From positions 1 through 21,948 of the forward strand of contig CAMLIZ010000069.1 in NCBI GenBank assembly GCA_946480245.1: 21,948 bases of DNA, given 5' to 3'. Below are positions 1 to 7,716 of this stretch, in pieces. Under the pieces are notes generated by a model. It was not told the DNA's origin. It was given only the letters and a program-made list of their open reading frames with translations, and did no database searches. The stretch's first letter is position 1. The number at the start of each line of letters is the position of its first letter. This DNA comes from an uncultured Pseudomonadota bacterium (lineage in GTDB: Bacteria; Pseudomonadota; Gammaproteobacteria; Burkholderiales; Burkholderiaceae). Position numbers and translations under genes: made by a program.

Positions 1-1064
1 TCGGGCGGCACGGTGAGGCCGCAGCCGGCCTCGGCCACCGGGTCGTTGCCGGCCGCCACCGAGTGCAGCACCGCGCAGCCGGCCATCATGTAGTCCATCA
101 GCTTGTTGGGCGCGATGCCGAAGCGGTAGATCGGCACGCGCTGCCAGCCGATGTAGGCGATGTCGATGGCGGCCAGCAGCGAGGGGATCTGCGCCTTGGG
201 CACCGGCGGCAGCATCGTCACCTTCAGCAGGCCCTCCTGCTGCACGCGCTGCGCGAGCCGCGCCTTCTCGTGGCCGTCGCCCACCATCACGATCTGCAGT
301 GGCTCGTGCTGCACGATGGCTGCGGCGTCGAGCAGGTGATCCAGTGCATTGGGCAGGCCGTGTGAGCCCGCATAGCCCACCACCGTGCGACCGGCCGCGC
401 GTGCCTGCGCAATGGCGGCCGCCACATCCTCGCGCAGCGGCTCGGGCGTGCCCTGCCATTCGTCGAGCGCGATGCCGTTGGGCACCACGTGCAGCTTGGT
501 CAGGTCGAGCCCGTGCGCGGCCATGTGCTCGTGCACCTTGGGCAGCATCGAGATCACCACGTCGGCATGCCGGTAGGCGCTGTTCTCGGCCCACTGGCAC
601 AGCAGCGCAAACGGGTGCCGGGGCGACATGCCCGACAGCTCGATCGGCGACAGCGGCCACAGGTCGTGCACCTCGAACACCAGCCTGGCGCCCGCTCGGC
701 GCGCGATGCGCCGCGCCCCCCAGATGTCCATCGGGTAGGTGCTGGAGGCGATCACCACATGCGGCTTGAACTCGCGCACCAAGCGCGCGGTGTCACCTGC
801 CACCTGCCGCAGGAAGCTGGCGATGTTGCGCACGCGGCCCAGCCCGTTGCCCTGGTAGGCGGGCGTGGGGTACCAGCGATAGGCGATGCCGTCCACCACC
901 TCGTCGCCCGCCTTCGGCTGCCGCGCGCGTACGTGCGAGAAGTTCGCGGCCAGCATCTGCACGTGGTGCCCGCTGCGCACCCACTCGCGCGCCAGGTAGT
1001 ACGGCCGGTATTCCATGCCCAGCGCGGGCGTGCCGGCGTAGTGGTTCAGGTAGAGGATGTTCAC
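1..1064 (-). CDS. GT4 glycosyltransferase, WbuB-like (partial, C-terminus outside window)
   Basis: Adds a sugar to a lipid-linked glycan at the cytoplasmic face of the inner membrane; donor and acceptor cannot be read from sequence. About 354 residues are present and the frame is open at base 1. The N-terminus (ILYLNHYAGTP) is the GT-B opening seen in WbuB-type transferases that act on N-acetyl-fucosamine-like sugars. Further family marks are VFEVHDLWPLSP (about 129-140), the domain-linking HVVPNGI (192-198), MVGDG (260-264) and GIAPNKLMDYMMAG (316-329) in the donor site, where Asp stands at the usual Glu. The start is GTG at 1064. The only nearby ATGs are in another frame that stops at once, and no clear Shine-Dalgarno sequence precedes the GTG. 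The gene diverges from cysQ across about 100 bases and probably belongs to the same polysaccharide locus as the genes at 1947-7631. Confidence 0.85.
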   Translation of the reverse strand, partial: MNILYLNHYAGTPALGMEYRPYYLAREWVRSGHHVQMLAANFSHVRARQPKAGDEVVDGIAYRWYPTPAYQGNGLGRVRNIASFLRQVAGDTARLVREFKPHVVIASSTYPMDIWGARRIARRAGARLVFEVHDLWPLSPIELSGMSPRHPFALLCQWAENSAYRHADVVISMLPKVHEHMAAHGLDLTKLHVVPNGIALDEWQGTPEPLREDVAAAIAQARAAGRTVVGYAGSHGLPNALDHLLDAAAIVQHEPLQIVMVGDGHEKARLAQRVQQEGLLKVTMLPPVPKAQIPSLLAAIDIAYIGWQRVPIYRFGIAPNKLMDYMMAGCAVLHSVAAGNDPVAEAGCGLTVPP

Positions 1065-1144
1065 GCGGATTGAGACATCGGAATCTGCATTGCCATCGGA
1101 GAACCGGGCGATTGTCGCGGCTGGGTGGCACCGCTTGCGCGTGG

Positions 1145-1150
1145 TATGTT
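1145..1150 (+). promoter_or_regulatory. Candidate extended -10 promoter box for cysQ
   Basis: TATGTT preceded by TG one base upstream (TGGTATGTT) resembles an extended -10 element, 15 bases before the cysQ ATG. No -35 box at a proper distance was seen. This is a pattern match only. Confidence 0.3.
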
Positions 1151-1165
1151 CCCCGCGCCCTCCGA

Positions 1166-1957
1166 ATGCCCACCGTGGAAACGCTCACCCACTCCTTGCT
1201 CGACACCTGCCTGCAGCTGGCGCGCAGCGCTGGCGCACTGGTAATGCAGGTGTACGGCGGCGACTTCGCCGTGCAGGCCAAGGCCGACGCCACGCCGGTG
1301 ACCGAGGCCGATCAGCGCGCCGAGGCCCTGCTGCTGCACGGCTTGCGCCAGCTGACACCCGGCGTGCCCATCGTGGCCGAGGAGGAGGCCGCGGCCGGCC
1401 GCGCGCCATGGGACGCGGGCGACGAATTCTGGCTTGTCGACCCGCTGGACGGCACGCGCGAGTTCGTGGCGCGCAACGGCCAGTTCACGGTCAACGTCGC
1501 GCTCGTGCAGCGCGGCGTGCCGGTGCTCGGCGTGGTGTACGCGCCGGCGATCGAGCGGCTGTTTGCCGGAGCGCAGGGCTTGGGCAGCTTCGAAGAGACG
1601 GCCTCGGGGCGACAGCCCATTGCCGTGCGCACGCCACCCGCTGCAGGGCTCACGGTGATCGGCAGCCGCTCGCACGGCGATGCCGCCGCGATGGCCGACT
1701 TTCTGCGTGCGTATCGGATGCATGAGCTCAAGTCGGCTGGCTCGTCGCTCAAGTTCTGCCTGCTGGCCGCTGGCGAGGCGGATCTCTACCCCCGCCTGGG
1801 CCGCACTATGGAATGGGACACCGCCGCCGGAGACGCGGTGCTGCGTGCAGCCGGCGGCGCGGTGTGCACGCTGGATGGTGCACCGCTGCGCTATGGCAAG
1901 CCGGGTTTCGAGAATCCGCATTTCGTGGCGCGGGGGCGCGCGCACCCTAGCGACTAA
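1166..1957 (+). CDS. cysQ: 3'(2'),5'-bisphosphate nucleotidase CysQ (inositol monophosphatase family)
   Basis: Hydrolyses 3'-phosphoadenosine 5'-phosphate (PAP) to AMP, clearing a by-product of sulfate assimilation and sulfotransfer; soluble and Mg-dependent. The 263-residue protein has the ordered metal-binding motifs of the family: AEEE at 71-74, DPLDGT at 92-97 and EWDTAAGDA at 216-224. The LAAGEADLYPR stretch (200-210) is typical of CysQ rather than SuhB. The ATG at 1166 is chosen because the protein then begins at the family's usual N-terminal helix; the reading frame upstream encodes an unlike Arg-rich stretch. It is the only plus-strand gene among minus-strand polysaccharide genes, and its last 11 bases overlap the end of the convergent glycosyltransferase gene. 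Activity on another phosphorylated sugar or nucleotide cannot be excluded. Confidence 0.88.
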   Translation: MPTVETLTHSLLDTCLQLARSAGALVMQVYGGDFAVQAKADATPVTEADQRAEALLLHGLRQLTPGVPIVAEEEAAAGRAPWDAGDEFWLVDPLDGTREFVARNGQFTVNVALVQRGVPVLGVVYAPAIERLFAGAQGLGSFEETASGRQPIAVRTPPAAGLTVIGSRSHGDAAAMADFLRAYRMHELKSAGSSLKFCLLAAGEADLYPRLGRTMEWDTAAGDAVLRAAGGAVCTLDGAPLRYGKPGFENPHFVARGRAHPSD

Positions 1958-3011
1958 CGGCCTGCAGGCGCTGCACGAAGCGCTCGACCAGGGGTTCGAA
2001 CAAGGCGTGCTCGCGCACCCAGGCGCGGTTGCGCTCGGCAATGGCGTGGGCACCTTGCAGCAAGGGCTGAAGCCGTGTGACCGGCTCGCGATCGTCGCCC
2101 GACAAGATCAAGCCGTTGTCACCGCTTTGCACCAGCTCGCGGTTGGCCGGCAGGTCCGACAGCAGCGGGATGCAGCCGTGCGCCATCGCCTCCAGCACCG
2201 AGACCGACACCGCATCGCTGCGCGGCAGGCTCACGTACCAGCGCGCCTCGGCGTAGTGCGCCGCCTGGGTGGCCGCGTCGAGCCGGCCGGTGACCTGCAC
2301 TTGCGCCTGCAGGCCGAGCGCCTGCGCCTGCTGTTCCAGCGCCGCCCGCAGCGACCCGTCGTTGGCCACCACCAGCCGCGCCTGCGGCCACTGCGCCGCG
2401 ATGGCCGCAAACAGCGCCAGCACGCGCTGCGGCGCATAGATGGGCTCCAGCCCGCGGTTGGCGAAGAAGAGCTGGTCGTCCTTGTGGGCAGGCAAGGGCG
2501 GCATCGCCTCCAACCCGAAGGGCAGGATCATCACTTCGCGTGCGCCCAGTTCGCGCATGCGCTCGGCCATGTAGCGCGAATCGCTGGTGGTCAGCGCACA
2601 AGCCTTCAGCACCCGGCGCGTGAGCCAGCGCATCACGGCGCTGTGCTGCGGCGCCACCAGGATGTCGGAGCCCCAGGCCGAGCCGACGATCTGCGCCTTC
2701 ACGCCGAAGAAGCGCTGCGCCGCCCAGGCCAGCGTGCCGTGCGAGCTGAGGTAGTGCGCATGCAGCCAGTCGGGCTCGATGCTCTTGAGCCAGCGCGCCA
2801 ACCGCGGCAGCTGGCGCAGCAGCGCGGCATTGCCGCCTTCGAAATTCGGCCGCGTGTTCAGCGCCAGGCGCCGCTCGGGTGGCAGCACGGCGTCGAAATC
2901 GGGCAGGAAGCGGCGGCTCGACGCGGCCCACAGCTGCACGCGCGGGCTCAGCGCGCGCGCCCACTTCAGCAGGTGCGGGCTGTCGCCGTCGCCGATCAGC
3001 ACCAGCTTCAT
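1947..3011 (-). CDS. GT4-family glycosyltransferase
   Basis: Likely transfers a sugar from a nucleotide donor to a growing lipid-linked oligosaccharide in the cytoplasm. The 354 residues show a GT-B layout. The N-terminal domain opens with KLVLIGDGDSPHL, has LHAHYLSSHGTLA (83-95) and a GSAWGSDI motif (110-117). The C-terminal domain carries VTGRL (240-244) and the donor-site signature SVSVLEAMAHGCIPLLSDLP (269-288) with the conserved Glu at 274. The ATG at 3011 is preferred over one six codons upstream because it overlaps the stop of the preceding acyltransferase gene as ATGA, the coupling used elsewhere in this operon, and because the glycine-rich start then lies at the N-terminus. It is the last gene of the leftward run and overlaps cysQ tail to tail. 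Specificity is unknown. Confidence 0.87.
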   Translation of the reverse strand: MKLVLIGDGDSPHLLKWARALSPRVQLWAASSRRFLPDFDAVLPPERRLALNTRPNFEGGNAALLRQLPRLARWLKSIEPDWLHAHYLSSHGTLAWAAQRFFGVKAQIVGSAWGSDILVAPQHSAVMRWLTRRVLKACALTTSDSRYMAERMRELGAREVMILPFGLEAMPPLPAHKDDQLFFANRGLEPIYAPQRVLALFAAIAAQWPQARLVVANDGSLRAALEQQAQALGLQAQVQVTGRLDAATQAAHYAEARWYVSLPRSDAVSVSVLEAMAHGCIPLLSDLPANRELVQSGDNGLILSGDDREPVTRLQPLLQGAHAIAERNRAWVREHALFEPLVERFVQRLQAVSR

Positions 3012-3592
3012 CGGTCGGCGCCGGCCCACGCCTCGTAGTGCGCGCGCAGCTCGGGGTGCTCGCGCAGCAGGCGCTCATCGGTGCGGCGCGTGTCGCCCAC
3101 CACGCGCGCCGGGCGGCCTTCGAGCACTGCGAAGTCGGGGTAGTCGCCGCGCACGAAGCTGCCGGCGCACACGAGCGTGCCGCGCCCCAGCCGCGTGTTG
3201 GCCTCGATCAGCGAATGCGGGCCGATAAAGCTGTAGGCGCCGATGCGCACCGGCCCGGCGATCCAGCCGGCGCGCGGCGCATTGGTGACGAACTGCCGCC
3301 CGAGCAGGCGCTGCGTGCGGTGCGAGCTGTGCGTCACGATGCTGCAGTGGCTGGTGATCTGCACGCCCTCCTCGATCGTGATGCCGCCGCTGGCCTCGAT
3401 GAAGTTGAACGGGCCGATGTACACGTGGTCGGCCAGCTGCAGCCGGTGCCCGTGCTCGATGCAGGTGGCCGGCGAGATGCGGGTGTGCGGCAGCCAGCGG
3501 CCGGCCGAGCGCTCGCCGAACACCACGCGGTACAGCAGCAGCCGCGCGAGCTTGCGGCGCAGTCGGTTCAGCAGGGCTCGCAGGGCCGTCAT
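3008..3592 (-). CDS. Left-handed beta-helix (hexapeptide) acyltransferase, WcaF/WbbJ-like
   Basis: Probably an O- or N-acetyltransferase that decorates the polysaccharide repeat unit with acetyl-CoA. The 194 residues show imperfect hexapeptide repeats (LADHVYIGPFNFIEA, ITIEEGVQIT, VRIGAYSFIGPHSLIEA, TRLGRGTLVCAGSFV) across about 53-147. An extended loop holding THSSHRTQRL (87-96) has histidines suited to catalysis, and VLEGRPARVVG (156-166) is the usual exit from the helix. A basic, hydrophobic N-terminus (LLNRLRRKLARLLLYRVVFG) may associate with the membrane. The ATG at 3592 overlaps the flippase stop as ATGA, and the TGA overlaps the next gene's ATG in the same way. Substrate is unknown. 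Transfer of another acyl group is possible. Confidence 0.85.
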   Translation of the reverse strand: MTALRALLNRLRRKLARLLLYRVVFGERSAGRWLPHTRISPATCIEHGHRLQLADHVYIGPFNFIEASGGITIEEGVQITSHCSIVTHSSHRTQRLLGRQFVTNAPRAGWIAGPVRIGAYSFIGPHSLIEANTRLGRGTLVCAGSFVRGDYPDFAVLEGRPARVVGDTRRTDERLLREHPELRAHYEAWAGADR

Positions 3593-4830
3593 GGCGCAAG
3601 CTCCTTCGTCACCGGCCAGGTGGCCAGCTTCCAGAAATACCAGCCGAAGTACAACGCCATGGCGCCCGACACCGCCCAGCCGGCACCTTGCAGCCCGCCC
3701 CAGTGCAGGCCCAGCGCCAACGCGGCCACGAACGCGACCTGCCCGACCAGCGCCAGGCGCAGCGCCCAGCCCTGCGCCTGCCACGCCATCGTCACCACGC
3801 CCAGCGGCGACGCGATGAAGTGCAGGCCGATGTAGGGCGCCAACGCGCGCGCCAGCACGCCCGCCTCGCGCCATGGGCTGCCGAAGGCCTTCTCGAAGGC
3901 CCAGGGGCCGAAGGCGCTGATAAGGGCCACGATCGGCAGCGCGATGAGCGCCAGCGTGGTCATCACCCGCACGGTGGCCGCGCGCGACGCCGGCGTGGCG
4001 CCGCCGATCTCCTGCGCCAGCTTGGGGTACAGCGCCTGCGACACCGCGCCGCCCACCAGCGTGGCCGGCGCCTTGAGGTAGCGCAGGCTCAGGCCCCAGA
4101 AGCCGGCCGCCGCCGGGCCCTGCCAGGCCGCGATGAGCGCCAGCGCCGCCGTGTCCTGCAGCGCACCCGCAAAGGCATGCGGCGTGTTCAGCAAGGGGAA
4201 CTGGCGCTGCTCCAGCGCCACCGCGCGCAGGCGCTGCCAGGGGGTTCGCCAGCCGTCGCGCCAGCGCCAGCGCAGCACCGCAAGCGTGAGCGCACCGGCG
4301 GCCAGCGGCGCGGCGATCAAGGCCCCGGCCGTTGCTTGCACCGCGCCCGCCAGCGCCTGCGCTGCGGCCGTGCCCCCGTACTGGGTGACGCGGCCCGCCG
4401 CCAACGCACTGAATCGTTGCTCGCGCGTGGCGTCCAACGTGGCCAGCGAGAGCGCGCCCGTCACGAACACGCTGAGCGGCAGCCACAGCGGCCATGTCGC
4501 ATGCGCCAGTGCCGCCCAGCCCAGCGCACCGACAGCGCTGAGCGCCGTGGTGGCCAGCAGCAGCCAATGGCACAGCGCGCGCAGCGTGCTGGCCTTGGCG
4601 TCGTCACGCTCCAGCGGCAGCGCGAACTCATAGCGCGCGCACGCCACCACGGCGATGTTGGCCGCGACCGCGGCAAACAGGTGGTACACGCCGAACTGCT
4701 GCGGCGCGTACAGCCGCGTCAGCAGCGGGCCGAGCAACAGCGGCACTGCCTGCGCCAGCGCACCGCCGGCCAGCAGCGTGAGCGTGGCCCGCACCAGGCC
4801 GATGGCGCGGGGAGCGGCCGTGGCGGTCAT
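3589..4830 (-). CDS. Polysaccharide flippase, Wzx/MOP family (membrane protein)
   Basis: Predicted to flip undecaprenyl-linked repeat units across the inner membrane. The 413-residue protein is almost wholly hydrophobic, with about ten to twelve transmembrane helices. Its family-like N-terminus (LVRATLTLLAGGALAQAVPL, then LLTRLYAPQQFGVYHLFAAV) matches the opening of oligosaccharide flippases. The mid-protein FPLLNTPHAFAGALQDTAAL and FWGLSLRYLKAPATLVGGAV stretches are also typical, and length is normal for Wzx. The gene starts at ATG 4830, 22 bases after the wbpE stop, and overlaps the acyltransferase gene by ATGA. No polymerase (Wzy) is visible in the window, so the repeat-unit pathway must be completed elsewhere if it is Wzx/Wzy-dependent. 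Confidence 0.87.
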   Translation of the reverse strand: MTATAAPRAIGLVRATLTLLAGGALAQAVPLLLGPLLTRLYAPQQFGVYHLFAAVAANIAVVACARYEFALPLERDDAKASTLRALCHWLLLATTALSAVGALGWAALAHATWPLWLPLSVFVTGALSLATLDATREQRFSALAAGRVTQYGGTAAAQALAGAVQATAGALIAAPLAAGALTLAVLRWRWRDGWRTPWQRLRAVALEQRQFPLLNTPHAFAGALQDTAALALIAAWQGPAAAGFWGLSLRYLKAPATLVGGAVSQALYPKLAQEIGGATPASRAATVRVMTTLALIALPIVALISAFGPWAFEKAFGSPWREAGVLARALAPYIGLHFIASPLGVVTMAWQAQGWALRLALVGQVAFVAALALGLHWGGLQGAGWAVSGAMALYFGWYFWKLATWPVTKELAP

Positions 4831-4852
4831 CGTACGTGAGCGCGCCGCAGCC

Positions 4853-5974
4853 TCAGGCAGCGGCGCGCTGCTGCGCCACGGCCTCGCGCAGCGCGTGCAC
4901 CACGCGCTGCTGGTCCGCGTCGCTCAGGTCGGCGCTCATCGGCAGGCTCATCACGCGCTCGGCGGCCGCCACGCTGCGCGGGCAGGCCTGCGGCGCTGCG
5001 TAATGGGCATACGCCGGCTGATGGTGCAGCGGCTTCGGGTAGTGCACGGCCGTGGGAACGCCCGAGGCCTGCAGCGCCTTCTGCACCGCCGCACGCTGCT
5101 CGACGAACACGGTGAACTGCGCCCACACGCAATCGCGATCGGGGCGCACGGCCAGGCGTTGCACGCCGGGCATGTCGGCCAGCAGTTGCTGGTAGCGCCC
5201 GCCGAGCGCCAGGCGGCGCTCGATCTCCCACTCGAAACGCTCCAGCTTGGCCAGCACGATCGCGCACTGCAGGGTATCCATGCGGCCGCCCACACCCACA
5301 CGCGTGTGCGTGTAGCGCGCGCTCTGGCCGTGCACGCGGATCTCGCGTGCCGCCTGCGCTATGGCTTCGTCGTTGGTGAACAGGGCGCCGCCGTCGCCAT
5401 AGCAGCCCAGCGGCTTGCTCGGGAAGAAGCTGGTGCAGCCGATCGTCGACAGGCTGCAGCTGCGCCGGCCCTGGTAGGTGGCGCCGAAGCTCTGCGCGGC
5501 ATCCTCGATCACGGTGATGCCATGGCGCGCCGCCACGGCATTGATCGCATCCATGTCGGCCACCTGGCCGTACAGGCTCACGGGAATGATGGCGCGCGTG
5601 CGCGGCGTGATCGCGGCTTCGAGCTGCGCGGCATCGAGGTTGCACGTGTCGGGCTCGATGTCCACGAACACCGGCTTGGCCCCGAGCAGCACGATCACCT
5701 CGGCCGTGGCTGCGAAGCTGAAGGCGGTGGTCACCACCTCGTCGCCCGGCTTCAGGTCGATCGCCATCAGCGCGATCAGCAACGCCTCGGTGCCGCTGGC
5801 CACGGTGACGCAATGCCGCGCGCCCACATAGGCCGCGAGCCGGCCTTCGAGCTCGGCCACCTCGGGGCCCATGATGTACTGCCCGTGGTCCAGCACGCGC
5901 TGGATGCGGGCGTCGATGCTGGCCTTGAGCGCGCTGTACTGCGCCTTCAGGTCGATGAATGGCAGCGCGCTCAT
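4853..5974 (-). CDS. wbpE: UDP-2-acetamido-2-deoxy-3-oxo-glucuronate aminotransferase, WbpE/WlbC-like
   Basis: PLP-dependent transaminase of the DegT/DnrJ/EryC1/StrS family. It is expected to convert the 3-keto UDP-GlcNAc uronic acid made by WbpB into the 3-amino sugar, with glutamate as amino donor. The 373 residues have the opening FIDLKAQY, the cofactor-phosphate region VASGTEAL (58-65), [10 protein letters not shown] (156-165) with the ring-contacting Asp158, and the Schiff-base lysine at 187 in [15 protein letters not shown] (183-197). [16 protein letters not shown] (229-244) is also characteristic. WbpE, rather than a perosamine or viosamine synthase, is preferred mainly because wbpB and wbpD lie directly upstream. 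The ATG at 5974 overlaps the wbpD stop as ATGA, implying translational coupling. Confidence 0.9.
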   Translation of the reverse strand: MSALPFIDLKAQYSALKASIDARIQRVLDHGQYIMGPEVAELEGRLAAYVGARHCVTVASGTEALLIALMAIDLKPGDEVVTTAFSFAATAEVIVLLGAKPVFVDIEPDTCNLDAAQLEAAITPRTRAIIPVSLYGQVADMDAINAVAARHGITVIEDAAQSFGATYQGRRSCSLSTIGCTSFFPSKPLGCYGDGGALFTNDEAIAQAAREIRVHGQSARYTHTRVGVGGRMDTLQCAIVLAKLERFEWEIERRLALGGRYQQLLADMPGVQRLAVRPDRDCVWAQFTVFVEQRAAVQKALQASGVPTAVHYPKPLHHQPAYAHYAAPQACPRSVAAAERVMSLPMSADLSDADQQRVVHALREAVAQQRAAA

Positions 5975-6573
5975 GGCGATTCGTCTCCGATCAATTGGCA
6001 CAGCGCGCCCTGCAGGCGATAGCGCTCGCCGGTGGCCGGGCACACGGCTTCGTGTTGCGATCCGGCGGACGCGGTGGCGGGCAGGTCCAGGCGCTCGCCA
6101 TGCCGGCTCATCCAGCCGATGCGGCGCGCCGGCACGCCCACCATCAGGGCGAAATCGGGCACGTCGGCGGTGACCACGGCGCCGGCGCCGACAAAGGCAT
6201 GGCGGCCGATGGTGGCGCCGCACACGATGGTGCAGTTGGCGCCCAGTGTGGCGCCCTGCTTCACCAGCGTGCGCCGGTAGTCGTGCTTGCGCGACACGGC
6301 GGCGCGCGGGTTGTAGACGTTGGTGAACACCATGCTCGGGCCGCAGAACACGTCGTCCTCCAGCGTGACGGCGTCGTACACCGACACGTTGTTCTGGATC
6401 TTCACGTTGCGGCCGATCAGCACGTCGTTGCCGATGTACACGCCCTGGCCCAGCGAGCAGCCGGCACCGATGCGCGCGCCGGCGCACACATGCGCGAAGT
6501 GCCACACGCGGGTGCCATCGCCGAGCTGCGCGCCGTCGTCGACGATGGCGCTGGGGTGAACCACGGCGCTCAT
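5971..6573 (-). CDS. wbpD: UDP-2-acetamido-3-amino-2,3-dideoxy-glucuronate N-acetyltransferase, WbpD/WlbB-like
   Basis: Expected to acetylate the 3-amino group of the UDP-amino uronic acid with acetyl-CoA, giving UDP-2,3-diacetamido-2,3-dideoxy-glucuronate. The 200-residue protein begins [20 protein letters not shown] and runs as a left-handed beta-helix of hexapeptide repeats to about 150. The FTNVYNPR loop (83-90), followed by [16 protein letters not shown] (104-119), is the hallmark of the WbpD/WlbB group. After the helix comes [11 protein letters not shown] (146-156) and a 45-residue tail with [12 protein letters not shown] (178-189), also usual in this family. The ATG at 6573 overlaps the wbpB stop by one base (TGATG). 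The order wbpB-wbpD-wbpE equals wlbA-wlbB-wlbC of Bordetella, as I recall that locus. Confidence 0.9.
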   Translation of the reverse strand: MSAVVHPSAIVDDGAQLGDGTRVWHFAHVCAGARIGAGCSLGQGVYIGNDVLIGRNVKIQNNVSVYDAVTLEDDVFCGPSMVFTNVYNPRAAVSRKHDYRRTLVKQGATLGANCTIVCGATIGRHAFVGAGAVVTADVPDFALMVGVPARRIGWMSRHGERLDLPATASAGSQHEAVCPATGERYRLQGALCQLIGDESP

Positions 6574-7631
6574 CAGAAGACCAGCGGCAGGCCCACGCGC
6601 ACGCCGTCGCGCGCCGAGCGGTAGGCCGCGATGATCACCTCCAGCGAGCGCAGGCCCTCGTAGCCGTCCACGGCCGCGTCGGCCTCGCCCTGCAAGGTGC
6701 GGATCACGTTGTCGTAGTACAGCGGGTGGCCGAAACCGTACACCGACGGCGTGGCGTAGTTGGCGGCCTTCACCTGCTCGTCCTCGGGGCGCGCGTCGGC
6801 GAACTCCCAGTGCTGGATCTCGTTGACGGCCACGCCGCCGATGCGCACGGTGCCGTGCTCGCCCAGCACGGTGATGCTGCCCTCGTAGTTCCTGCCGTGG
6901 GTGAGCATGGTCACGTTGATCGAGGCCAGCGCACCGGAGCGCAGGCGCAGGCTCATCACGCCGGTGTCCTCGGCCTCGATGTCGCGCGCCAAGGTGGCGG
7001 TGTAGGCGTGCACGTTGTCCACCGGGCCGACCAGCCAGTCGACCATGTCCACGTAGTGGCTGGCCTGGTTCATGAAGGCGCCGCCGTCCATGTCCCAGCG
7101 GCCGCGCCAGGGCGCGTCGTCGTAGTAGCTCTGCGGCCGGGTCCAGAACACGTTGACGTTGACCATGAAGATGCGGCCGAAGCGGCGCTGCTCGATCGCG
7201 CCCTTCAGCAGCTGCATCGTGGTGTTGAGCCGGTTCTGCTTGACGACGAACAGCTTCACGCCGGCGTCGCGGCAGGCGCGCACCATCTGCATGCCTTCGT
7301 CGAACTTGGTGGCCATCGGCTTTTCGCTCAGCACGTGGCGGCCGGCCTGCGCCACCTGGATGGCCTGGCGCGGATGCAGCCCGCTGGGCGTGGCCAGCAC
7401 GACGATGTCGGCGTCGGCACCGGCCAGCAGCGCGTCGAGCGAGGCGAAGCCGGCAGCGCCCGTCTTGGCCACTGCGGCGGCCAGTGCCTCGGGCCGGGTG
7501 TCGCACACCGCCACCAGCTCGGCGCGCTCGACGTGGCGCTGCAGGGCCGCCACATGATTGGCCGAGATGCGCCCGCAGCCGACGAGGGCGAAGCGGATCT
7601 TGCGGTCGCGGATCGGCAGGGAGGCGGTCAT
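6573..7631 (-). CDS. wbpB: UDP-N-acetyl-glucosaminuronate 3-dehydrogenase, WbpB/WlbA-like
   Basis: NAD-dependent oxidoreductase of the Gfo/Idh/MocA family, expected to oxidise C3 of UDP-GlcNAc uronic acid to the ketone used by WbpE. The 352 residues contain the Rossmann motif [12 protein letters not shown] (15-26), ATPSGLHP (80-87), the catalytic-lysine motif SEKPMAT (102-108, Lys104), and [16 protein letters not shown] (131-146), a stretch peculiar to the WlbA/WbpB group. [20 protein letters not shown] (181-200) includes the active-site His192. It is the first gene of the leftward run and diverges from lysS over about 85 bases. The UDP-GlcNAc 6-dehydrogenase that makes its substrate (WbpA) is not next to it. 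Confidence 0.92.
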   Translation of the reverse strand: MTASLPIRDRKIRFALVGCGRISANHVAALQRHVERAELVAVCDTRPEALAAAVAKTGAAGFASLDALLAGADADIVVLATPSGLHPRQAIQVAQAGRHVLSEKPMATKFDEGMQMVRACRDAGVKLFVVKQNRLNTTMQLLKGAIEQRRFGRIFMVNVNVFWTRPQSYYDDAPWRGRWDMDGGAFMNQASHYVDMVDWLVGPVDNVHAYTATLARDIEAEDTGVMSLRLRSGALASINVTMLTHGRNYEGSITVLGEHGTVRIGGVAVNEIQHWEFADARPEDEQVKAANYATPSVYGFGHPLYYDNVIRTLQGEADAAVDGYEGLRSLEVIIAAYRSARDGVRVGLPLVF

Positions 7632-7655
7632 GCGCAGGCGAAAGGGAAACGCATG

Positions 7656-7661
7656 ATTCTA
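7656..7661 (-). promoter_or_regulatory. Candidate -10 box for the polysaccharide run
   Basis: Read on the minus strand, TAGAAT lies 24 bases before the wbpB ATG at 7631. The spacing suits a short-leader transcript of the six-gene run. No convincing -35 hexamer was found. Confidence 0.35.
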
Positions 7662-7684
7662 GGGGGGCGCCTGCGGCGTCTGCC

Positions 7685-7690
7685 TAAAAT
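7685..7690 (+). promoter_or_regulatory. Candidate -10 box for lysS
   Basis: TAAAAT (5 of 6 to consensus) lies 26 bases before the lysS ATG in the divergent wbpB-lysS spacer. The -35 region is GC-rich and unrecognisable. The two candidate -10 boxes for the opposite genes lie only 23 bases apart, so the polymerases would compete for this spacer. Confidence 0.4.
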
Positions 7691-7716
7691 TGCAGCTCAA
7701 TCAACCCGTTGTCACG

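Noticed and set aside
63..1073. Plus-strand open frames of 100-194 codons across the first kilobase
   Set aside because: They lie opposite the GT4 gene, which has clear family motifs. Their translations are rich in His, Arg, Gln and Ala with no recognisable domain, as expected for antisense frames in GC-rich DNA.
3593..4573. A long minus-strand frame extending the acyltransferase gene upstream to 521 codons
   Set aside because: The extra N-terminal part is an out-of-frame reading of the flippase gene. The true start is the ATG at 3592 that overlaps the flippase stop.
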